From positions 1 to 5,811 of the forward strand of contig JAADYZ010000080.1 of assembly GCA_010092775.1 (NCBI GenBank): DNA of 5,811 nt, given 5' to 3'. The stretch's first letter is position 1; each line of letters begins with the position of its first letter. The notes beneath the pieces are model-generated. The model saw only the letters and a list, made by a program, of their open reading frames with translations. It was not told the origin of the DNA and did no database searches. The stretch is from Chloroflexota bacterium (lineage in GTDB: Bacteria; Chloroflexota; Anaerolineae; Aggregatilineales; UBA3940). Below are positions 1-4,548 of the stretch, piece by piece. Made by a program: the position numbers and the translations under genes.

Positions 1-231
1 CACAGCGTCGGCTGGCGCAAACTGCTCCAGGTGACGTGGGTCGGCGTGCAGATGGTGCCAGGCCGGAGAACGCAGAAACCGCATCCCGGTACTGCGGGTG
101 AGGCGCGTCCAGCGCGCCAGCAGCCTGGGATGCGGATCGAGAATGCGAATGTCTGCAGGACCGGACTTGAGCCAGCGCTGGGCCAGGGTTGTGCCGTGTA
201 TGCCACCGCCGATGATCAAGCCATCCAGCAT
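1..231 (-). CDS. FAD/NAD(P)-binding protein, N-terminal part (runs off the window)
   Basis: The first 77 residues of a flavoprotein are visible; the rest lies beyond the left edge. Residues 5-12 read LIIGGGIH, the dinucleotide-binding beta-alpha-beta motif (GxGxxG) that holds the ADP part of FAD, followed by the helix TLAQRWL and an acidic strand end ILDPHP. The stretch RLTRSTGMRFLRSP followed by HHLHADP resembles FAD-dependent oxidoreductases of the lysine/ornithine N-monooxygenase-like group, so an NAD(P)H-using monooxygenase or reductase in the cytoplasm is likely. The substrate cannot be told. The ATG at 231 is the first one after the stop of the DegV gene and is only 6 bp from it; a weak GGAAGAG lies upstream, so translation is probably coupled to the DegV gene. 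The fold is clear; the exact family is an inference from the N-terminus alone. Confidence 0.75.
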   Translation of the reverse strand, partial: MLDGLIIGGGIHGTTLAQRWLKSGPADIRILDPHPRLLARWTRLTRSTGMRFLRSPAWHHLHADPRHLEQFAPADAV

Positions 232-237
232 AGATGC

Positions 238-1107
238 CTACTCTTCCGGAAGACCGGCGAAGGCGCTCATAGGCGCGTAGACCACGCCAACCATGCCGGG
301 GCCAGCATGCGCCCCCACGACAGGCGCGACTGCCAAGGAAGGTAAGAAGTGGCAGTCGAAGAGTTCCTCGAAATGTACCTTGAGCCGGGCGACCGCGTCT
401 GGGTTGCGACTGTGTACAAATTGGACACGCAGTGATGTGCCCTTTGGATGATACGTCAAGACCTGCTCCGCCACCCGCTTGATCGCACCGTTGAAGCTGC
501 GCACCCGCGCCCGCAACTCATAGCGGCCGTCTTCTTTGCTCACACCGATCACTGGCTTGATGTTCAAGGCGGTGGCCAGCAAACCGGAAAAGTGGCTAAT
601 ACGCCCGCCGTGAATCAGATAGCGCAGCGATGGCAAGGTGTACATGGCATCGATATGGGTGCGCAACCCCTCCAAGGTCTCCACGATTTTTTCTTTTGGC
701 CAGCCTGCATTGATCATCTTCCCCGCGAATTCAACGATCCAGCCCTGTGCTGCTGACAACGACATCGAATCGACTAGGGTGATGCTGGCTTCTTTGACCA
801 TCTCAGCGCCCATGCGGGCAGCTTCGAAGGTGCCGCTGAGGCCGGAAGAGATGTGGATCGAGAGGATGTCCCCGCCCTTCTTGGCAACCTCGCGATACAA
901 TTCGGCGAACTCTCCAGCGGATGGCAGTGAGGTCGTCGGCATCGCATCGGTGCCTTCTAGCAGCTCGTAGAAATTCTCTGGTTGAATATCAATCCCGCTA
1001 GAGTAGGTCTTGCCATCAAGCGCGATGAACAGCGGCGCATAGTGAATCGGGAGACCTTTGGTTTGCTCCTGCGATAAGTCTGCGGCGCGATCTGTGACGA
1101 TTTGCAT
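238..1107 (-). CDS. DegV family fatty-acid-binding (EDD domain) protein, copy A
   Basis: This 289-residue protein has the usual DegV length and fold. DegV/FakB proteins bind a fatty acid in a pocket between two domains and, where characterised, present it to the kinase FakA for acyl-phosphate formation in the cytoplasm. Family marks are visible in order: IVTDRAADLS at 3-12, the TTSLPSAGEF loop at 58-67 with the Thr-Ser pair expected near the carboxylate, ISSGLSGT at 86-93, the HGGRIS motif at 166-171, and GAHAGPG at 265-271. The start is supported by AGAAGGGA about 6 bp upstream of ATG. The gene follows copy B by 64 bp and precedes the FAD protein by 6 bp. No FakA (DAK-like) kinase is present in the window, so the partner is unknown. 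The family assignment is firm; the ligand is inferred. Confidence 0.95.
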   Translation of the reverse strand: MQIVTDRAADLSQEQTKGLPIHYAPLFIALDGKTYSSGIDIQPENFYELLEGTDAMPTTSLPSAGEFAELYREVAKKGGDILSIHISSGLSGTFEAARMGAEMVKEASITLVDSMSLSAAQGWIVEFAGKMINAGWPKEKIVETLEGLRTHIDAMYTLPSLRYLIHGGRISHFSGLLATALNIKPVIGVSKEDGRYELRARVRSFNGAIKRVAEQVLTYHPKGTSLRVQFVHSRNPDAVARLKVHFEELFDCHFLPSLAVAPVVGAHAGPGMVGVVYAPMSAFAGLPEE

Positions 1108-1132
1108 ACATTTCCCTTCTGATGGTGACCTT

Positions 1133-1147
1133 AGCGTGGGCCACGCT
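1133..1147. promoter_or_regulatory. Inverted repeat AGCGTGG-G-CCACGCT between the DegV genes
   Basis: A 15-bp perfect inverted repeat, 7 bp per arm with one central base, sits 26 bp upstream of the start of DegV copy A. The corresponding position upstream of copy B (about 2067-2080) keeps the core GGGCCAC but has lost perfect symmetry. It could be a protein-binding site or an intergenic hairpin. No T-run follows on the minus strand, so it is not a typical terminator. The symmetry is certain; the function is unknown. Confidence 0.35.
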
Positions 1148-1171
1148 GAGTGAGTGATCGAGAGTTGGCGG

Positions 1172-2041
1172 TTAGTCCGCCGGAAGATCAGCGAAGGCGC
1201 TCATTGGCGCGTAGATCATGCCGACAATACCTGGCCCGGTGTGGGCGCCTAGAACCGGAGCGATAGCCATTGTTGGCAGGAAGTGGCATTCAAAGAGTTC
1301 TTCGAGATGTTGCTTAAGTTGAGCGGCTGCGTCTGGGTTACGCCCATGTGCGATCTGGATGCGCAGCGGTGTGCCCTTGGGGTGGCGTTCAAGCGCCAAT
1401 TCAGCCAGCTTCTTGATCGCACCATTGAAGCTGCGGACGCGTGCCCGCTGCTCATAGCGACCGTCTTCTTTGCTCACACCGATCACCGGCTTGATGTTCA
1501 GCGCTGAGGCCAGCAGCCCCGACAGATGGCTGATCCGCCCGCCGTGAATGAGGTAGCGCAGGCTGGGCAGCGTAAACATGAGGTCAATGTGCTCGCGCAA
1601 GCCCTCAAGCGTCTCAACGATTTTGTCTTTCGGCCAGCCTGCGTTGTGCAGCTTGCCCGCAAACTCAACCAACCAACCCTCCGCGCCTGACAGCGACATG
1701 GAGTCAATCAAGGTGATGCTGGCTTCCTTGACCATTTCGGCGCCCATGCGGGCGGCTTCGAAGGTGCCGCTGAGGCCGGAGGAGATGTGGATCGACAGAA
1801 TCTCGCTGCCTTTCTTGGCGACCTCGCGATACAACTCGGCGAACTCGCCTGCCGAGGGCAGTGAGGTCGTCGGCATGGCATCGGTGCCTTCAAGCAACTC
1901 ATAGAAATTCTCAGGTTGAATATCGATGCCGCTCGAATAGGTCTTGTCTTCTAGGACGATGAAGAGCGGCGCATAGTGAATCGGCAGTCCCTTGATCTGC
2001 TCCTGCGATAAGTCTGCGGCGCGATCTGTGACGATTTGCAT
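1172..2041 (-). CDS. DegV family fatty-acid-binding (EDD domain) protein, copy B
   Basis: This 289-residue paralogue of the adjacent downstream gene differs at about 46 positions by my hand alignment (about 84% identity). All DegV marks are kept: TTSLPSAGEF at 58-67, ISSGLSGT at 86-93, HGGRIS at 166-171 and GAHTGPG at 265-271, so both copies should be able to bind a fatty acid. Differences are few in the first 110 residues and frequent after residue 210, as if the two copies had diverged in ligand or partner preference. The frame stays open upstream to a TTG at 2149, but ATG 2041 is chosen because it has the strong ribosome site AGGAGGG 7 bp ahead and matches the start of the sister gene exactly. 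It follows the FGGY kinase after a 169-bp gap, so it may have its own promoter. Confidence 0.95.
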   Translation of the reverse strand: MQIVTDRAADLSQEQIKGLPIHYAPLFIVLEDKTYSSGIDIQPENFYELLEGTDAMPTTSLPSAGEFAELYREVAKKGSEILSIHISSGLSGTFEAARMGAEMVKEASITLIDSMSLSGAEGWLVEFAGKLHNAGWPKDKIVETLEGLREHIDLMFTLPSLRYLIHGGRISHLSGLLASALNIKPVIGVSKEDGRYEQRARVRSFNGAIKKLAELALERHPKGTPLRIQIAHGRNPDAAAQLKQHLEELFECHFLPTMAIAPVLGAHTGPGIVGMIYAPMSAFADLPAD

Positions 2042-2113
2042 GGAGTACCCTCCTGAAGTGAACGCTGCGCGGGCCACACTGGCTGTAGCAATTGGAAGTT
2101 GAGCCACACTCTC

Positions 2114-2133
2114 ATTGTGCGTGATTCCACAAT
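2114..2133. promoter_or_regulatory. Candidate CRP/FNR-type operator ATTGTG-N8-CACAAT
   Basis: In the 169-bp gap before DegV copy B there is a perfect inverted repeat with arms ATTGTG and CACAAT and an 8-bp spacer. TGTG-N8-CACA is the geometry of CRP/FNR-family sites (TGTGA-N6-TCACA), with the outer four bases of each half present and the fifth replaced. It lies about 73-92 bp upstream of the DegV start codon, a sensible distance for transcription control. I found no convincing -35/-10 pair beside it. The rest of this gap shows only a weak 5-bp hairpin near 2180-2196 just after the kinase stop. Confidence 0.35.
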
Positions 2134-2210
2134 CAGAGCCTAGTAGCAAAGGACAAAACCCGCGAAAGAAGCCTAAGTTGCGCTTGATATGAGCGCGTGT
2201 TTTGGCCTAT

Positions 2211-3776
2211 TCAGTCACGCGGTGGATAGCCTGTGATCGAGCGGATCGACTCGTACAAGGGTTTGAGCTGACGGTAAAGCTTGGTATAGACGCCGCGATA
2301 TAGCTCGTTGTACAAACGATGATTGGCCATGTTCGGTTCGAAGGTGTCTCGAATGTGGGTCATCTCGCTGACAGCGCTGGCAAAATCGCCGTGCAGGCCC
2401 AGCCCGACCGCTGCATCGATTGCAGCCCCCAGACCGGCGGCTTCATAGCTGTGAGGTCGCGACACCGGCAGACCGAAAACGTCCGCTGTGATCTGCATCA
2501 CCCCGTCACTCTGCGACCCACCGCCCGCCGCCCGCAGCTCCGTGATCTGAACACCAGTCCGGCGTTCTGTGCGTTCCTTGCCATCACGCAGCGCATAGGC
2601 AAGGCCCTCAATGATAGCCCGGTAAAAGTGAGCCCGTGTGTGCACATCGCCCCAACCCACGATCGCGCCTTTTGCTTCTGGCCCAGGCAGCCGTAATCCC
2701 GGCGACCAATAGGGTTGCAACGTCAAACCCATTGACCCTGCTGGGGCCTCTTTCAATAGATCGTCCAGTAGTTTCTCCGCCTCTACGCCTTGTTGCTCGG
2801 CCATTAACTGCTCCACCCAGCCGAACTCGTGCTTGAACCAACTAATCATCCAGTAGCCACGATAGACTTGAATCTCCAGGCTGTAGGAGCCAGGAACTGC
2901 TGAGGGATAGGGTGGCACACGCGGAATCGGCTCGACGTAGCGGGTATGGGTGGTGTTGATGGTTGCGGTCGTGCCGTAGCTGATGGCACCAATATGCGGA
3001 GCCAATGCGCCCGACCCCATGACTTCGGCTTGCTTATCCGCCGCCGCCGCGATCAAGGGCAGGCCAACCGGGATGCCGGTATCAGCCGCCGCCTCCGGCG
3101 TAATCTCACCTAGAATCTCCGTTGGTGAGATCAACTCCGGAAGCTGCTCCGGCTCGACGGGCGCAGCAATCCACTTCCAATCTGACGGGCGGGCCCACTG
3201 ATGGCGGCGGAAGTCGAAGGGCACAAAACCAATCTGGTTGCCAATCGAATCGACAAAGCGCCCCACCAGGCGGTATGTGATGTAGCCCGATAGAAAGAGA
3301 TACTTGTGTGTCTGGGCCCACACTTCCGGCTGATACGCCTTGATCCAGTTGATTGGGCATTCCTTTTGCAGGTGGGCCACTGTCTCGCGCGTACCGCTCA
3401 ACAAGAAAAGCAGGCCCCACCAGCCGCCAACGGGCTGCACGTTCTCGCTGCGCCGACGATCCAACCAGACGATCGCCGGTCGGACGGGTTTGCCCTGTCG
3501 ATCCACATTGATGACCGTATCCCGCTGCGTGGTTAAGCTGACGCCAGCGATCGCCTCTTTAGGGATGTCGGTCTTCGCCCATAGATCGTGGCAAGCCATG
3601 CACAGGTCGTCCCAATAGGCGAGCGGGTCCTTCTCGGCCCAGCCCGGTTCCGGCGCGATGTAAGGAACCACGTCAATCTTGGACTTCGCACGGATGGTTC
3701 CTTGTGAGTCGATGAGCATGGCACGGGCGGACTGTGTGCCGAGGTCAATAGACAGGATGATGTCTTGGTCCGTCAT
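2211..3776 (-). CDS. FGGY family carbohydrate kinase
   Basis: This 521-residue protein has the full FGGY kinase layout and phosphorylates a sugar or polyol with ATP in the cytoplasm. The N-terminal domain opens with ILSIDLGTQSARAML at 7-21, the first phosphate-binding motif, and contains LTTQRDTVINVD (81-92) and IVWLDRR (102-108). IAAAADKQAEVMGSG at 242-256 carries Asp247 at the place of the family's catalytic base, followed by the second phosphate motif ISYGTTATIN (265-274). The signature region AAGGGSQSDGVMQITADVFG (416-435) marks the C-terminal domain. The length is typical (usually about 490-550). The residues do not let me say which substrate (xylulose, ribulose, glycerol, erythritol or another). 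The ribosome site is weak (AAGAGA). A translated leader and two hairpins lie upstream, and two DegV genes follow. Confidence 0.93.
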   Translation of the reverse strand: MTDQDIILSIDLGTQSARAMLIDSQGTIRAKSKIDVVPYIAPEPGWAEKDPLAYWDDLCMACHDLWAKTDIPKEAIAGVSLTTQRDTVINVDRQGKPVRPAIVWLDRRRSENVQPVGGWWGLLFLLSGTRETVAHLQKECPINWIKAYQPEVWAQTHKYLFLSGYITYRLVGRFVDSIGNQIGFVPFDFRRHQWARPSDWKWIAAPVEPEQLPELISPTEILGEITPEAAADTGIPVGLPLIAAAADKQAEVMGSGALAPHIGAISYGTTATINTTHTRYVEPIPRVPPYPSAVPGSYSLEIQVYRGYWMISWFKHEFGWVEQLMAEQQGVEAEKLLDDLLKEAPAGSMGLTLQPYWSPGLRLPGPEAKGAIVGWGDVHTRAHFYRAIIEGLAYALRDGKERTERRTGVQITELRAAGGGSQSDGVMQITADVFGLPVSRPHSYEAAGLGAAIDAAVGLGLHGDFASAVSEMTHIRDTFEPNMANHRLYNELYRGVYTKLYRQLKPLYESIRSITGYPPRD

Positions 3777-3815
3777 GGTGTCTCTTGCGATGGGGGAGGC
3801 GCGGTCATGCGAGCC

Positions 3816-3845
3816 AGTATACCGGCTTCTGGCGAGAGGGGGTAA
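3816..3845 (-). promoter_or_regulatory. Weak promoter candidate of the FGGY kinase
   Basis: On the minus strand, TATACT (3816-3821) matches the sigma-70 -10 box at five of six bases. It is preceded after 18 bp by TTACCC (3840-3845), which matches the -35 box at only three positions. Transcription would start near 3809, about 33 bases before the kinase ATG. It could serve as an internal promoter independent of the leader upstream. The poor -35 box keeps this tentative. Confidence 0.35.
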
Positions 3846-3854
3846 TCTTGGCAG

Positions 3855-3867
3855 CGCTTTAAAAGCG
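3855..3867. repeat. Short palindrome CGCTTT-A-AAAGCG
   Basis: Perfect 6-bp arms flank one base. On the minus strand it supplies the TTTT run that follows the GC-rich hairpin at 3870-3893. It may be part of a terminator, or simply a coincidental symmetry in AT-rich sequence. No function is shown. Confidence 0.3.
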
Positions 3868-3893
3868 TGCGGCCCCGCACTGTGGCGGGGCCG
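3861..3893 (-). terminator. GC-rich hairpin, candidate terminator or attenuator of the leader
   Basis: On the minus strand a perfect 9-bp stem (CGGCCCCGC with GCGGGGCCG, loop of 6) spans 3870-3893. It is followed after 5 bases by TTTT (3861-3864). The stem is very stable and lies between the small open frame and the kinase gene, where it could end the leader transcript or be bypassed. The short, displaced T-run makes it a poor textbook terminator. On the plus strand no T-run follows, so it is unlikely to act in that direction. Confidence 0.45.
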
Positions 3894-3900
3894 TCCAGAG

Positions 3901-3917
3901 TGCCACCCGAGGTGGCA
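3901..3917 (-). other. Second hairpin of the leader, TGCCACC-N3-GGTGGCA
   Basis: A perfect 7-bp stem closes a 3-base loop directly downstream of the small open frame and 7 bases before the GC-rich hairpin. Its arms contain CCACCTC and GGGTGGC on the minus strand. These are complementary to the ribosome-binding site at 3981-3987 and to codons 6-8 of the small frame at 3952-3958, respectively. It is therefore the likely pivot of any RNA switch in this leader. The pairing is read directly from the sequence; the regulatory role is inferred. Confidence 0.5.
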
Positions 3918-3931
3918 GTCAGGCGTTCAAA

Positions 3932-3973
3932 TTAGCGCGAACAACCTCCAGGGGTGGCTTTCTGTTTATGCAC
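3932..3973 (-). CDS. Candidate 13-residue leader peptide, GTG start
   Basis: The frame GTG...TAA would encode MHKQKATPGGCSR. It is supported by its position: a good promoter about 60 bases upstream and an extremely strong Shine-Dalgarno sequence ending 8 bases before the GTG, with hairpins following the stop. The peptide is polar and basic, with one cysteine near the C-terminus and no signal or membrane segment. It has no run of one amino acid, so a classical amino-acid attenuator is not obvious; a ribosome-stalling or regulatory peptide is possible. A second frame (3919-3984, GTG start inside the Shine-Dalgarno, 21 codons ending in LEVVRANLNA) is also open, but its start is too close to the ribosome site. 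I do not recognise a named family. Real translation is an inference. Confidence 0.4.
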   Translation of the reverse strand: MHKQKATPGGCSR

Positions 3974-3978
3974 TGTAT

Positions 3979-3992
3979 GACCACCTCCTTTC
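3979..3992 (-). promoter_or_regulatory. Exceptionally long Shine-Dalgarno sequence
   Basis: On the minus strand GAAAGGAGGTGGTC can pair with the conserved 3' end of bacterial 16S rRNA (GAUCACCUCCUUUC) over 14 positions: 11 contiguous Watson-Crick pairs, one G-U wobble and two more pairs. No other gene in the window has a site of this strength; the kinase has almost none. The spacing to the GTG at 3973 is 8 bases when measured from the AAAGGAGGTG core. It decides the start of the small leader frame. Confidence 0.7.
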
Positions 3993-4021
3993 CGAGTTTC
4001 AGCTTTTCGAATTCACTCAAC

Positions 4022-4033
4022 AATCGCGCGATT
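4022..4033. promoter_or_regulatory. Perfect 12-bp palindrome AATCGCGCGATT at the transcription start
   Basis: The palindrome starts about 8 bp downstream of the TATAAT box, so it covers the first transcribed bases, a classic repressor position. Perfect two-fold symmetry around a central CG recalls LacI/GalR-type operators, which fits a sugar-kinase operon, but the half-site is too short to name the regulator. No regulator gene is in the window. Confidence 0.4.
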
Positions 4034-4040
4034 CATTTGC

Positions 4041-4069
4041 ATTATAGTCAAGCTGCGCTGGATACGCAA
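4041..4069 (-). promoter_or_regulatory. Sigma-70-type promoter of the leader and kinase operon
   Basis: On the minus strand TTGCGT (4064-4069) and a perfect TATAAT (4041-4046) are separated by the ideal 17 bp. Transcription should start near 4034, giving an untranslated region of about 60 bases before the small frame and about 258 bases before the kinase ATG. This is the best promoter in the window. It lies about 48 bp downstream of the stop of the deazaflavin-dependent protein gene. Confidence 0.7.
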
Positions 4070-4116
4070 CGCTATTGCGCGGGCTGCCTGTGCTTTGTTA
4101 GGCTTGCACGGCGGGC

Positions 4117-4548
4117 CTACTGAAGGTCGGTGAAGCGCACGATGACCTTTTCCTTGACGACTACCGCGAAGGCCCCTGCATCAAGTGGCTGGCCCTTGTC
4201 ATCCACTTTGATGTTGAAAAAACGCGCGTACTGGGGTTGGGCTGCGAAGAGCGTCAACAAGCCCTCGCCCACTGTCGCGTCATCTTCGTCGACGACGCCA
4301 GTGGCGGAGACGTCTCGCCCACGCAGGCGCAGCGTGACGGGGGCGCCGTCGCGTAGGTTTTTCCACCAGGTGCGGTCGGCGTTGCTGAGGGTCAACAGAT
4401 GCTCGCCGTGCTCAACATAGTTCACAGGCAGTTGATAGGGCCGACCGCTCTTGCGCCCTTCATAGTTCACGATCATCGTGCTCTTGCTCATCATTGGGTG
4501 CAGCGGCGACCGCAGCAGACCAATCACAATTGAGTTGTACCATGACAT
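4117..4548 (-). CDS. Deazaflavin (F420)-dependent nitroreductase family protein (Ddn-like)
   Basis: This 143-residue protein has the compact split-barrel layout of the Ddn/DUF385 family, in which members typically bind F420H2 and reduce quinones, nitro compounds or other electrophiles in the cytoplasm or at the membrane. Visible marks are MIVNYEGRKSGRPYQLPVNY at 25-44 (the GRKSG turn is the family's phosphate and cofactor region), HLLTLSNADRTWWKNLR at 50-66 (the WWxNL motif), and a strand-rich C-terminus ending VIVRFTDLQ. The start ATG at 4548 shares its A with the TAA of the upstream dehydrogenase (TAATG) and has AGGAG 8 bases ahead, inside that gene; the frame extends farther upstream but only through the dehydrogenase gene. 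Family membership is clear; use of F420 rather than FMN or heme is inferred. Confidence 0.88.
   Translation of the reverse strand: MSWYNSIVIGLLRSPLHPMMSKSTMIVNYEGRKSGRPYQLPVNYVEHGEHLLTLSNADRTWWKNLRDGAPVTLRLRGRDVSATGVVDEDDATVGEGLLTLFAAQPQYARFFNIKVDDKGQPLDAGAFAVVVKEKVIVRFTDLQ

Larger units (their letters stand above)
238..2101 (-). repeat. Tandem gene duplication, two units of about 930 bp
   Basis: Unit A spans about 238-1167 and unit B about 1172-2101, with a constant offset of 934 bp from stop to stop and start to start. Homology continues past the start codons for about 60 bp. Around 1133-1152 and 2066-2085 both units keep the pattern GCG.GGGCCAC.CTG..TG with a one-base shift, and AGTTG recurs near the outer end of each. 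The two genes therefore arose by head-to-tail duplication of gene plus leader. The first 44 coding bases (1064-1107 and 1998-2041) are identical, whereas later parts carry many synonymous and amino-acid changes. Unit boundaries beyond the 60-bp flank are approximate. Confidence 0.85.
3777..4116 (-). other. 340-bp intergenic leader region
   Basis: This gap separates the ThuA-Gfo-Ddn cluster from the kinase-DegV cluster. Read on the minus strand it holds, in order, a strong promoter, a palindrome at the start site, a very strong ribosome site, a 13-codon frame, two perfect hairpins, a weak second promoter and a poor kinase ribosome site. No tRNA, known riboswitch core or insertion element was recognised. 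The 48 bp next to the Ddn stop contains no convincing terminator for the upstream cluster. Confidence 0.6.

Noticed and set aside
448..970. Plus-strand open frames opposite the DegV genes
   Set aside because: They are shadows of the minus-strand genes. The related ones opposite the two DegV copies look alike only because the genes are duplicated.
2042..2149. N-terminal extension of DegV copy B to a TTG at 2149 (325 residues)
   Set aside because: The extension has no match in the sister gene, and a strong AGGAGGG site sits just before ATG 2041, which gives the same 289-residue length as copy A.
2180..2196. Hairpin GCGCT-N7-AGCGC after the kinase stop
   Set aside because: It has only five base pairs and no T-run on the minus strand, so it is too weak to call a terminator.
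3679..4047. Plus-strand open frame across the kinase start and the intergenic region
   Set aside because: There is no ribosome site and no recognisable domain. It is antisense to the kinase start and crosses the hairpins and promoter of the other strand.
4086..4116. Possible terminator after the deazaflavin-dependent protein gene
   Set aside because: The imperfect stem GCCTGTGC/GCACGGC has a bulge and a 12-base loop, and no T-run follows it on the minus strand.
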